A DNA stretch of 64,000 nucleotides from Phycobacter azelaicus (GTDB lineage Bacteria > Pseudomonadota > Alphaproteobacteria > Rhodobacterales > Rhodobacteraceae): positions 186,001 through 250,000 of the forward strand of contig NZ_WKFH01000003.1 of the NCBI RefSeq assembly GCF_014884385.1, in the 5' to 3' direction. A model generated the notes under the pieces. That model made no database searches, was not told where the DNA came from, and was given only the letters and a program-made list of their open reading frames with translations. Position 1 is the first letter of the stretch. Each line of letters begins with the position of its first letter. A program made the position numbers and the translations under genes. Positions 8,542-17,063 of the stretch are shown here, one piece after another.

Positions 8542-8880
8542 TCAATGCATCCTTCCGCCAAGGGGAACCGGTCCGTCGGGGCCAATCAGGCGGATCTCGC
8601 CCGCCGCATCCGGCAGTCCAAGAACCAGCACCTCGGACATGAATTTGCCAATCTGGCGGGGCGGGAAGTTCACCACGGCCAACACCTGTTTCCCCACCAG
8701 CGTTTCCGGCGTGTAGTGCGCGGTCACCTGAGCCGAGGTCTTTTTTTCACCGATCTCGTCGCCGAAATCGACCCACATCTTGATCGCCGGCTTGCGCGCT
8801 TCTGGATAAGGCTCTGCCCGCACCACCTTGCCGACGCGGATATCGACCTTCAGGAAATCATCAAAGGTAATCTCAGCCAC
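8542..8880 (-). CDS. csaA: tRNA-binding protein / CsaA-type chaperone
   Basis: 112 residues forming a single OB-fold tRNA-binding domain (Val/Met-Ala-Glu-Ile-Thr-Phe-Asp-Asp-Phe, then KVDIRVGKVVRAEP, and MSEVLVLG near the C terminus), which is the entire CsaA family architecture. The start is a GTG at 8880: GGAG lies seven bases upstream, and the longer frame up to 8922 has no homology. This GTG start lies inside the end of proC (eight-base overlap), so translation is probably coupled. CsaA is described as a secretion-related chaperone in Bacillus; its role in alphaproteobacteria is not established. Confidence 0.9.
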   Translation of the reverse strand: MAEITFDDFLKVDIRVGKVVRAEPYPEARKPAIKMWVDFGDEIGEKKTSAQVTAHYTPETLVGKQVLAVVNFPPRQIGKFMSEVLVLGLPDAAGEIRLIGPDGPVPLGGRMH

Positions 8881-9688
8881 CAGACAGCTCCTTGGATCGG
8901 TTGGCCGCTGCCGCCACCGCACGGGTCAAGAGGTCCGGAAACCCGGTCTCTTTGTCCATCAGAACCTCGAGCGCGGCCTGCGTGGTTCCATTGGGGCTGG
9001 TCACATTTATGCGCAGTTGCTCAGGGCTTTCGTCCGCCGCCTCTGCCAATGCCCCCGCGCCCGCCACAGTGGCCTTGGCCAACTGCATAGCCAGAGCCGC
9101 AGGCAGGCCCTGCGCCTCGCCAGCGGCGGCCATTGCTTCGATCAGGTGGAAGACATAGGCCGGACCAGATCCACTGACGCCGGTTACTGCATCCATTTGT
9201 TCTTCGGATTGCAGACGGACAGTCTGGCCGATGGCCGACAGCAAGGCTTCGGCCATATCGATATGGTGCTCACCGCTTTGGCCATTCCCGATTAGGGCCG
9301 TGATGCCGCGCCCGATGGCCGCAGGCGTGTTTGGCATGGCGCGCACGATCGGCGTCTTGTCCCCCAGCATGGCCTCATAACTCGCGCAGGAGATCCCTGC
9401 CGCCACCGAAATGAACAGTGTATCGCCATTGCCCAGCGCCTTGAGAGCTGGCAGCGCATCACCCATCATCTGCGGTTTGACAGCAATCAGAACGATGGCC
9501 GGATTTTCCGGAAGGCCCTGGTTGATCGCGACACCCGTGCCCTTCAGCCAGTCAGACGGATAAGGGTCAAGTACCCAGACCGACGATGCAGGCAACCCGC
9601 CCTCCAGCCAACCCGCCAGCATGGCCGAGCCCATCTTGCCGCAGCCCAGCAGAACGAGCCCCCGCCCAGCGATTGCATTCATGTCCAT
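8873..9688 (-). CDS. proC: pyrroline-5-carboxylate reductase
   Basis: Last step of proline synthesis: reduces 1-pyrroline-5-carboxylate with NAD(P)H. 271 residues with an N-terminal Rossmann motif (LVLLGCGKMGSAMLAGWL, ~11-28), the FISVAAGIS segment, VRAMPNTPAAIGRG, and the C-terminal helical dimer domain with the signature VTGVSGSGPAYVFHLIEAM (~163-181). Met codons at residues 1 and 3 are both possible starts; a G-rich segment precedes the first. It lies 43 bases after the ybjN-like gene and overlaps csaA, so these are one operon. Confidence 0.96.
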   Translation of the reverse strand: MDMNAIAGRGLVLLGCGKMGSAMLAGWLEGGLPASSVWVLDPYPSDWLKGTGVAINQGLPENPAIVLIAVKPQMMGDALPALKALGNGDTLFISVAAGISCASYEAMLGDKTPIVRAMPNTPAAIGRGITALIGNGQSGEHHIDMAEALLSAIGQTVRLQSEEQMDAVTGVSGSGPAYVFHLIEAMAAAGEAQGLPAALAMQLAKATVAGAGALAEAADESPEQLRINVTSPNGTTQAALEVLMDKETGFPDLLTRAVAAAANRSKELSGG

Positions 9689-9731
9689 GGTTTTGCCCCC
9701 AGTGTTCGTTTCTCACCCTCGGGACACAGGT

Positions 9732-10232
9732 TTATGCGCGACCGTAGGCCTCTGCAATGGCCACCTGCAAAGACTCGCTTGGGGACTGGCCAGCCCAGGT
9801 TGTAAGTTGCACAGCCGGGTAATAGCGCTCGCTGTTGGACACGGCCGCATGGATCATCGCATCAATCTGGCTTGGGCTGGCCGCCTGACCACCCGACAGG
9901 ATCAGACCATAGCGATAAAGCATGAGCTTGTGCTCGGCCCAATAGGTAAAGGCACCGGCCCAGCATTGGTCATTGATCAGGTTCAACAACTCATAGAGCT
10001 GCGGCAGCTTCTCCTCGGGCGGATCCATTTCAAAGCTGCAGACCAAACGCAGGGTTTCCTCAAAGCCAGACCAAGCCAAGGTGACCGAGTAGGTGCGCCA
10101 CTGCCCTTCGACCGCCATGGCGATCTGATCATCGCCGATACGGTCGAAATCCCAGTCGTGGTGGGACGCGATGTTTTCGACGATGTCGATGGGGTGAATG
10201 TCGTCTTCCAGATGATGCTCGGATAGGGCCAT
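9732..10232 (-). CDS. YbjN-domain protein
   Basis: 166 residues resembling the YbjN/type III chaperone-like fold found widely in alphaproteobacteria: an N-terminal (HPIDIVENIA) amphipathic helix, a five-stranded sheet region (AMAVEGQWRTYSVTLAW), then helices (PQLYELLNLINDQCWAGAF) and a C-terminal helix. No catalytic motif is evident. Start at 10232 has an AGGTGG ribosome-binding site. First gene of the operon with proC, csaA and the dehydrogenase. YbjN-type proteins are proposed to be stress or sensory modulators; the function here is unknown. Confidence 0.82.
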   Translation of the reverse strand: MALSEHHLEDDIHPIDIVENIASHHDWDFDRIGDDQIAMAVEGQWRTYSVTLAWSGFEETLRLVCSFEMDPPEEKLPQLYELLNLINDQCWAGAFTYWAEHKLMLYRYGLILSGGQAASPSQIDAMIHAAVSNSERYYPAVQLTTWAGQSPSESLQVAIAEAYGRA

Positions 10233-10580
10233 GATGCCACCTCTCTGGTATCTAGCATGGGACCTCTACGGGCCCGCAAGAGCTAGCTTTGCGCTCAAAG
10301 GACCGGGGAGGCATCCCCGCTCCCATACTAGATATGGTGGCCGTGCAGGAGCAGGCTGGCAACCCTTTATTTGGGGATATCTGCAATAAGTTGTGGATGA
10401 AGTGAAAAGTGACCCAAAATGTCGGCAAGGTGCCTTGGGTACGTCTTGCAGGACCTGCATGAGTTAGGTGGCAGCCAAAGAGCGCCACCAAGAGGTTCAT
10501 GAGAATGAGCCAATAAAAGGGCCTCCTGCGCTATGGGGCGCAGAAAAGCCCTTCTTGCTTTCTGCGACACACTGGCGCGG
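10233..10580. other. intergenic region with terminator, no gene seen
   Basis: Between two minus-strand genes (ubiK upstream, the ybjN-like gene downstream). Holds the ubiK terminator at 10515-10556 and presumably the ybjN-like promoter. Several short frames overlap here, but none has both a ribosome-binding site and a recognisable product. Confidence 0.5.
10515..10556 (-). terminator. intrinsic terminator of ubiK
   Basis: Read on the minus strand: AAGGGC pairs with GCCCTT, and within it CTGCG pairs with CGCAG, separated by a small internal loop; the 3' side ends in TTTTATT. It lies 25 bases after the ubiK stop. Confidence 0.65.
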
Positions 10581-10829
10581 TCAGCCCTTCGACACCGCCT
10601 CCAGTGCATCAAGGCGAGCCTTCAGCGCTTCGTTTTCCTCGCGCGCTTTTTGCGCCATGGCACGCACTGCATCGAATTCCTCGCGGGTCACAAAATCGCG
10701 ATCCGCCAGCCAGCGGTCGATCATGCTTTTCATCGCGGTTTCGGCTTCTTCACGCGCACCGTGGGCCACACCCATGGCATTGGTCATCAACTGGGAAATA
10801 TCATCCAGGATCTTGTTGCGGCTTTGCAT
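10581..10829 (-). CDS. ubiK: UbiK-type ubiquinone biosynthesis accessory factor (BMFP)
   Basis: 82 residues, the whole of which fits the BMFP/YqiC family: an N-terminal amphipathic helix (ILDDISQLMTNAMGVAHGAR) and a C-terminal coiled coil (MAQKAREENEALKARLDAL). In enterobacteria UbiK/YqiC binds UbiJ and helps aerobic ubiquinone assembly at the membrane; the same role is inferred. Start at 10829 (Met-Gln-Ser-Arg) is set by GGAG eight bases upstream; a TTG codon further up is in frame but unlikely. It is divergent from lgt with about 110 bases between, so the promoters are adjacent. Confidence 0.88.
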   Translation of the reverse strand: MQSRNKILDDISQLMTNAMGVAHGAREEAETAMKSMIDRWLADRDFVTREEFDAVRAMAQKAREENEALKARLDALEAVSKG

Positions 10830-10938
10830 CGTTGTCTCCAATTCAGGCTTATGCCCTATATGGGCAACCTAAGGGCCATGGGCAAGCCATTGCCGAGCAC
10901 CGTTGACTTCCCTTCCCCGGCAAAGGCATTGAGTGGCC

Positions 10939-11838
10939 ATGCACGCGATGATCAAATTCCCCGACCTTTCGCCCGAGATTTTCTCCATCTCCCTATTTGG
11001 CATGGAGTTTGCTCTGCGCTGGTATGCATTGGCTTATATTTTCGGCATTTTGATAGCCTGGCGCCTTGCCGTTATGGCTTTGAAACGTCCTGCGCTCTGG
11101 CCCGGCGGACAATCTCCGATGCGGCCCGCCCAGGTTGAGGACTTGCTGACATGGATCATTCTCGGCGTCATCCTGGGCGGGCGCCTTGGCTTTGTTCTGT
11201 TCTATCAGCCCGAATACTACCTCGCAAACCCGTCGCAGATCCTGCGCATCTGGGAAGGCGGCATGGCCTTTCATGGCGGTTTGATCGGTGTTGTTCTGGC
11301 CTCATGGATCTACGCGAGCCGCCACGACATCCCAAAACTCCAGATAGCGGACCTTGTCGCATTTAGCGTGCCCTGGGGGCTGCTGCTGGGTCGGCTGGCA
11401 AACTTCATCAATGCTGAACTATGGGGCCGCCCGACCGACCTACCCTGGGGCGTTGCCTTTCCCGGTCAGGCTGCTCAGGACTGCGGGCAGGCGCTGGGAG
11501 AAATCTGCGCGCGCCACCCTTCGCAGCTTTATGAGGCAGCACTCGAAGGGTTGATCCTTGGCCTTGCCTTGCTTTGGCTTGTGTTCCGGCGCAAGGCCTT
11601 TCTCGCGCCGGGTCTTGCCCTAGGAACCTTCCTCGCAGGATATGGGCTTGCGCGCTTTGTGGTCGAATTCGTCCGCCAGCCCGATGCGCAATTTGTTTCT
11701 CCGGGCAACCCCCTTGGACTCGCGTTTCATTTGAATGGCTACGGGCTGACCATGGGACAAATGCTATCACTGCCGATGATCGCTCTTGGCCTTGCCTTTG
11801 CCTTCCATGCCGTGCGCAGCAAAAGGCCTGCGACATGA
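10939..11838 (+). CDS. lgt: prolipoprotein diacylglyceryl transferase
   Basis: Inner-membrane enzyme that transfers diacylglycerol from phosphatidylglycerol to the lipobox Cys of prolipoproteins. About 299 residues with seven predicted TM segments. Family landmarks: Tyr/Ala segment WYALAYIFG, the essential His in MAFHGGLIG (~114), the Lgt signature [15 protein letters not shown] (~153-167), and RHPSQLYEA (~195). GTG at 10933, ATG at 10939 and ATG at 10948 are in frame; 10939 is used. The stop overlaps the midA start as ATGA. First gene of an lgt-midA-pgeF operon. Confidence 0.96.
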   Translation: MHAMIKFPDLSPEIFSISLFGMEFALRWYALAYIFGILIAWRLAVMALKRPALWPGGQSPMRPAQVEDLLTWIILGVILGGRLGFVLFYQPEYYLANPSQILRIWEGGMAFHGGLIGVVLASWIYASRHDIPKLQIADLVAFSVPWGLLLGRLANFINAELWGRPTDLPWGVAFPGQAAQDCGQALGEICARHPSQLYEAALEGLILGLALLWLVFRRKAFLAPGLALGTFLAGYGLARFVVEFVRQPDAQFVSPGNPLGLAFHLNGYGLTMGQMLSLPMIALGLAFAFHAVRSKRPAT

Positions 11839-12902
11839 ACCTGCTGAATCACCTCATCGCCCGCATCGACATTGACGGCCCCTTGAGCCTCGCTGACTAT
11901 ATGGCCGAGTGCCTGCTGAACCCGAAGTATGGCTACTATAGCACACGAGATCCTCTCGGCGCCTCGGGGGATTTCATCACTGCGCCCGAGATCAGCCAGA
12001 TGTTTGGCGAGCTGATCGGGCTGTGCCTTGCGCAGACTTGGCTTGATCAGGGATGTCCTGCGCCTTTCACTCTTGCCGAGCTTGGCCCTGGTCGCGGCAC
12101 GCTGATGGCAGATCTGCTGCGGGCCACCCGCGCCGTTCCCGGCTTCCACGACGCTCTGGATCTGCACCTTGTCGAGGCGTCGCCTGCCTTGCGGCAGCTC
12201 CAGTCCGACACACTAAAGGACTATGCGCCGAATTGGCATGACGGCATCGAGACCCTGCCGCAGCAGCCCCTGTTCGCGGTGGCAAACGAGTTTTTCGACG
12301 CCCTGCCAGTACGCCAGTTCCTGCGCGACGGGATCGGCTGGCGGGAAAGACGCGTCGGCCTTTCGGATGGGGCGCTCTCTTTTGGGCTTGGTCCGATTGT
12401 GGAACAGTCGGCGCTCAGCCACCGCATTGAAGACACACAAGATGGCGATCTGGTTGAGCTCTGTGAGGCCGCCGCTCCGATCACTGGAGCCATCTCGGAG
12501 CGAATTGCCGCCCATGGCGGTACAGCGCTGATCATAGACTATGGCGATTGGCGCTCGCTGGGAGACACGCTACAGGCCTTAAGGAATCACGCGCCTTGCG
12601 ACCCGCTGGAGGCGTCTGGCATGGCCGATCTGACCACCCATGTGGACTTTGAAACCCTATGCGTTGCTGCAGAATCCGCAGGATGCGCCTTTTCGCGTCT
12701 CACCCCGCAAGGCGTCTTCCTTGAACGCCTTGGCATCACTGACCGCGCGCGCGCCCTTGCCGCGGCGCTGCAGGGTGACGCACTGAAGAACCTAATTGCA
12801 GCACATAGGCGGTTGACGCACCCCGAGGAAATGGGAAACCTGTTCAAAGTGCTGGGCCTTTACCCCGCCACCGCGACACCTCCACCGGGGCTGCAGTCAT
12901 GA
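11835..12902 (+). CDS. class I SAM-dependent methyltransferase, MidA/NDUFAF7 family
   Basis: 355 residues of the COG1565 family. The start fragment [20 protein letters not shown] is the family hallmark, followed by the SAM motif [16 protein letters not shown] (~81), [10 protein letters not shown], and [11 protein letters not shown]. The eukaryotic homologue NDUFAF7 methylates an Arg of a complex I subunit; whether the bacterial protein does the same is not settled. It has ATGA overlaps on both ends (with lgt and with pgeF), so all three are probably translated together. Confidence 0.92.
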   Translation: MNLLNHLIARIDIDGPLSLADYMAECLLNPKYGYYSTRDPLGASGDFITAPEISQMFGELIGLCLAQTWLDQGCPAPFTLAELGPGRGTLMADLLRATRAVPGFHDALDLHLVEASPALRQLQSDTLKDYAPNWHDGIETLPQQPLFAVANEFFDALPVRQFLRDGIGWRERRVGLSDGALSFGLGPIVEQSALSHRIEDTQDGDLVELCEAAAPITGAISERIAAHGGTALIIDYGDWRSLGDTLQALRNHAPCDPLEASGMADLTTHVDFETLCVAAESAGCAFSRLTPQGVFLERLGITDRARALAAALQGDALKNLIAAHRRLTHPEEMGNLFKVLGLYPATATPPPGLQS

Positions 12903-13654
12903 CTCTGGAAATTCTTACATCGGACCTGCTGTCGCCGCTCCGCCACGGGTTTTTCACCCGCCGCGGCGGTGCATCCTCCGGCATTTTTGAGGGTCTGAAC
13001 TGCGGTCTAGGGTCCTCCGACCAACGTCAGGCAGTCGAGCTTAACCGAGCACGGGTGGCAGCAGCCATGCAGGTTTCTCCGGAGCATCTGGCGCGGGTGA
13101 ACCAGGTGCACTCCGCAGACGTAGCCGTGATTCAAGAGGCTACAAAACCGCCTGTTTCCGCAGATGCCATGGTCACGAACGTTCCCGGCATTGCCCTGTC
13201 AATTCTGACGGCAGACTGTCAGCCCGTTCTCTTTGCAGACCAGGAAGCCGGAGTGATTGGCGCTGCCCATGCCGGTTGGCGGGGCGCGCTGGATGGCATC
13301 CTTGAAGCGACAATCGACGCGATGGTGAACCTGGGCGCCGAACGAGAGCGCATCAAAGCCGCAATCGGCCCGACGATCTCGCAAAATGCCTACGAGGTGG
13401 GGCCGGAATTCTTTGAAGATTTCATGGCGGAAAACCCTGACAATGCCCGTTTCTTTGCCAATGGTACGGGCGACAGGTTCCTTTTTGATCTGCCTGGCCT
13501 TGGTCTTCAAAGACTTCGCAGTGCCGGCATCGCTGAGGCCGAGTGGACCCGCCATTGCACCTACAGCGACCCGAAACGGTTCTACTCCTACCGGCGTACA
13601 ACCCATGAAGAACAGGCCGACTATGGCAGACTGATGTCCTGCATTCGCCTTTAG
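12899..13654 (+). CDS. pgeF: peptidoglycan editing factor / multicopper-oxidase-like PgeF
   Basis: 251 residues of the YfiH/PgeF (DUF152) family. Metal-ligand landmarks are present: His in RVNQVHSADV, Cys in ILTADCQPVLF and His in GAAHAGWRGALDG; C-terminal CTYSDPKRFYSYRR. YfiH in E. coli corrects misincorporated Ser in peptidoglycan precursors, and homologues show purine-nucleoside or polyphenol-oxidase activity; the real substrate here is unknown. Last gene of the operon lgt-midA-pgeF; ATGA overlap with midA. Confidence 0.94.
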   Translation: MTLEILTSDLLSPLRHGFFTRRGGASSGIFEGLNCGLGSSDQRQAVELNRARVAAAMQVSPEHLARVNQVHSADVAVIQEATKPPVSADAMVTNVPGIALSILTADCQPVLFADQEAGVIGAAHAGWRGALDGILEATIDAMVNLGAERERIKAAIGPTISQNAYEVGPEFFEDFMAENPDNARFFANGTGDRFLFDLPGLGLQRLRSAGIAEAEWTRHCTYSDPKRFYSYRRTTHEEQADYGRLMSCIRL

Positions 13655-13824
13655 GCCCAGCGCGACAGCGGCTCCTTCCCCGCGGAGATCTGCTCTTTCC
13701 CAATGCACGGGGCAGTGCATCTCCTGACTCCCTAGGGGCCAACGAAGGTGACGCCGACCGCGCGTTCTGCCGGGCCTTTTCCATGCCTGCGCCATATTCG
13801 CGACGCATTGATTACCGATAAAGG

Positions 13825-13839
13825 GTCTCGAACCGAGAC
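13825..13839. repeat. short perfect inverted repeat ahead of a small ORF
   Basis: GTCTCG AAC CGAGAC, six-base arms with a three-base loop, 30 bases upstream of the 47-residue ORF. It could be a regulator site or a hairpin in the leader; no known motif fits. Confidence 0.4.
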
Positions 13840-13869
13840 GGTCTAATACGGAAACGGCAGGAGCCCTCA

Positions 13870-14013
13870 ATGAAAGCCAGAACCCGATTCCTCGCATCGA
13901 TTGTTGCGACTGCCAGAACTGAGGCCTGCGTGATGCCATGGCAAAGAGGCCCGGTGCGTGCCGCAACCATCGGGCGGCGCAGGGCGAGCCTATGTCTTTG
14001 CAGATATGCCTGA
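13870..14013 (+). CDS. small conserved-looking basic protein, 47 aa
   Basis: ATG to TGA of 47 residues with a near-ideal ribosome-binding site (AGGAG, six bases before the ATG). The product is strongly basic: Met-Lys-Ala-Arg-Thr-Arg-Phe-Leu at the start, then the segment VMPWQRGPVRAATIGRRR. I recall a family of short roseobacter proteins sharing the pattern Arg-Phe-(Met/Leu)-x-Ser-(Ile/Val) then MPWxRGxRRxAxI, but this is from memory. It lies before a Hint-domain gene. Function unknown. Confidence 0.7.
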   Translation: MKARTRFLASIVATARTEACVMPWQRGPVRAATIGRRRASLCLCRYA

Positions 14014-14263
14014 GAATAGCGTGCACATCCGAAGCGCGAATTCTCCGACAGCAATCCGAAAAGCAGAACGCTCGGGGCTGATTTTTTGCGACCACTTTCT
14101 TTCCTTGTAGGGTTTTCTTCAGGAATGAATGGTCCTCTGTGCGGTGGGAGCGGTATCGATGCCTTGCGCGCTTGATCCGTCTGAGCGTTCGGTTTCGTTC
14201 TGGCAGGTGCCTGCCAGGGCGCCATGTTTCGGGCGCGATGTGAAGTGAGAAAGGCCTGACGTC

Positions 14264-15022
14264 ATGAATACGCCACAATCGTTACAACACGCGGCTGCAG
14301 CAGCCGCGGAAGCGACGGCTCTGTTGCAGGATCCTGCCGCTCTGCGCATGACGAACAGACCACAGTTGCGCCGCTATGAGGTGAGCGCACTTCTGTCCAA
14401 TGGCAGTATTGCAGAAACCCGCCACATCGCCCCCGCCCTTCCGCTTTTCGAGAACGCCTTTTGTGCTTTTTCGCGCGGCTCTCTGGTGCAGACCGACATG
14501 GGCCCTGTCGCCGTGGAGGACCTGTGGCCGGGAGACCGGATTGCGACACAAGACGGCAAGCATCAACCGCTGGTCTGGAAAGGCTCTACAAGTCTGGTGC
14601 CGGCCCGGGCAGATTCCAAAGGCCAAAGACACCCCCTCACAAGTTTCATGGCTGATAGCTTTGGAATGCAAAAGCCAATGTCTTGTGTCGTCGCCGGTCC
14701 GGCCGCCAGGCTGCTTTGTACACCACCCCATTTGCGCGCAAACGCTCAGGACACGGAACTCCTTACGCCCGTACAGGCGTTTCAGGACGGCATGAATATT
14801 TTTGAAACCGCACCGCCGACAGCGATCGAGCTATATCACCTCTGCCTGCCTGCACACGCCGTGATCCAGGTCGGAGGGCTTCCTTTCGAAAGCTATCATC
14901 CGGGGCCGAATGCGCTGCATCTGGTCAGCTACCCGATCAAAACACTGTTCCTGAACATGTTCAGCCATGCTGACTGTATCGCGGACTTTGGCCCTTTGGC
15001 ATTCGAACGCGCTGATACCTAG
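14264..15022 (+). CDS. Hint-domain protein
   Basis: 252 residues. The core is a Hedgehog/intein-type (Hint) domain from about 66 to 215: CAFSRGSLVQTDMGPVAVED, the LWPGDRIATQDG turn and the KGSTSLVPA strand. After that comes a segment with PHLRANAQDTELL and the HAVIQVGGLPFESYHPG block. The N-terminal region is Ala-rich with no signal peptide. In Rhodobacterales, Hint domains usually occur at the end of large secreted calcium-binding proteins or as stand-alone proteins of this size; the function is not known. The starter Cys is kept, but the His block reads PPHLR rather than the more common PQHR. Confidence 0.8.
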   Translation: MNTPQSLQHAAAAAAEATALLQDPAALRMTNRPQLRRYEVSALLSNGSIAETRHIAPALPLFENAFCAFSRGSLVQTDMGPVAVEDLWPGDRIATQDGKHQPLVWKGSTSLVPARADSKGQRHPLTSFMADSFGMQKPMSCVVAGPAARLLCTPPHLRANAQDTELLTPVQAFQDGMNIFETAPPTAIELYHLCLPAHAVIQVGGLPFESYHPGPNALHLVSYPIKTLFLNMFSHADCIADFGPLAFERADT

Positions 15023-15070
15023 GTCACGACGAGTCAGTTGCTGGCGCTAGCTCTCAAGCCCACGCGCGCC

Positions 15071-15571
15071 TCAGGCCTCACGCGCTAGACGATCTTCCAA
15101 AACGTCAAAGGGCACACCCGGCTCGTCCTTGGCGCCGCGGATCACCAATGACGTCTTTACACTGGCGACATTCGGGGTGGTCAGCAACTCCCCCGTCAAA
15201 AAGCTCTGAAAGGTACTGAGGTCGGGTGAGACGCATTTCAGGATAAAGTCCACCTCGCCGTTCAACATGTGGCACTCCCTCACCAACGGCCAGCTGCGGC
15301 ATTTTTCCTCAAACGCGCTTAACTCTGCCTCGGCCTGACTTTCAAGACCTACCATGGCGAAGACCTGTACCTCAAAGCCCAACTCGCGACTGTTGACCTC
15401 TGCGTGATAGCCCCGGATCAATCCGGCTTCTTCAAGAGCCCTCACGCGCCGCAGGCAGGGCGGTGCCGAAATACCAACCCGTTTGGCAAGCTCAACATTG
15501 GTCATGCGCCCGTCGGCCTGCAGCTCCGACAAAATCTTGCGATCAATCGGATCAAGGCGTGTAGTGACCAT
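15071..15571 (-). CDS. Lrp/AsnC-family transcriptional regulator
   Basis: 166 residues. N-terminal HTH (residues ~5-60: LDPIDRKILSELQADGRMTN, then ELAKRVGISAPPCLRRVRAL) and C-terminal ligand-binding RAM domain (~70-150). Divergent from trxB, a gene order I know in other Rhodobacterales. It probably binds the palindrome in the shared gap at 15628-15651 and controls itself and trxB. Ligand unknown. Confidence 0.93.
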   Translation of the reverse strand: MVTTRLDPIDRKILSELQADGRMTNVELAKRVGISAPPCLRRVRALEEAGLIRGYHAEVNSRELGFEVQVFAMVGLESQAEAELSAFEEKCRSWPLVRECHMLNGEVDFILKCVSPDLSTFQSFLTGELLTTPNVASVKTSLVIRGAKDEPGVPFDVLEDRLAREA

Positions 15572-15627
15572 TGTGAAGGCTCCCGTCTTTTTTCGTTTCT
15601 TATATCAGCGCCAATGCAGCGCGCAAT

Positions 15628-15651
15628 AATATTTCACCGCGGCGAAATATT
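15628..15651. promoter_or_regulatory. 24-bp palindrome between lrp-type gene and trxB (candidate operator)
   Basis: AATATTTC, an eight-base GC-rich centre (ACCGCGGC), then GAAATATT. The outer eight-base arms are perfectly complementary; the centre is complementary except for one pair. It is 57 bases from the Lrp-type start and about 144 bases from trxB, and AT-rich arms with a regular spacing fit an Lrp/AsnC dimer site. Confidence 0.65.
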
Positions 15652-15686
15652 CTTTGCGGCAGAAGAATTCAAGCGGCCTAAGATAA

Positions 15687-16736
<1,050 letters not shown>

Positions 16737-17063
16737 GCCACACCGTTATCCGTCAGCACCAGCCCCTCAGGACAAGTGCTGACGGAATTGCCCTCTCGTG
16801 GGCACTCTCTCCTTTCCAATTCTTCAAGCCTTACCCAAGCGAAGACGGCGTGGCCGGCCCGCCAACTGAGGCCGTTCACCCACCTGCCCCCCGAGTTTGA
16901 TCAAGGTACCGTCCCGACTTTGACCACTCACGGGACACAGTGTTCCATTTCTACGAGGATTGGGAAAACAGCGGACTTAAATCCACCAGCCAACACAATA
17001 AAAGCTTCAAATCAGCATGCTCATATGCAAAGCGTTCATCCGTGAACATACTTTGAGTCGTCA
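16737..17063. other. intergenic region with hairpin, no gene supported
   Basis: CCGTCAGCAC (16750-16759) pairs with GTGCTGACGG (16776-16785) over a 16-base loop just after trxB; there is no T-run, so it is a weak terminator at best. The remaining 280 bases lack a recognisable product or ribosome-binding site. Presumably carries the promoter of the sulfate-activation gene. Confidence 0.45.

Noticed and set aside
13825..13839. A tRNA-like T-arm (GTCTCGAACCGAGAC)
   Set aside because: No acceptor stem, anticodon arm or D-arm can be folded around it; it is only a short inverted repeat.
13199..14278. A 359-codon minus-strand frame across pgeF and the following gap
   Set aside because: Overlaps pgeF antisense; the part in the gap also opposes the supported 47-residue ORF, and nothing in it is recognisable.
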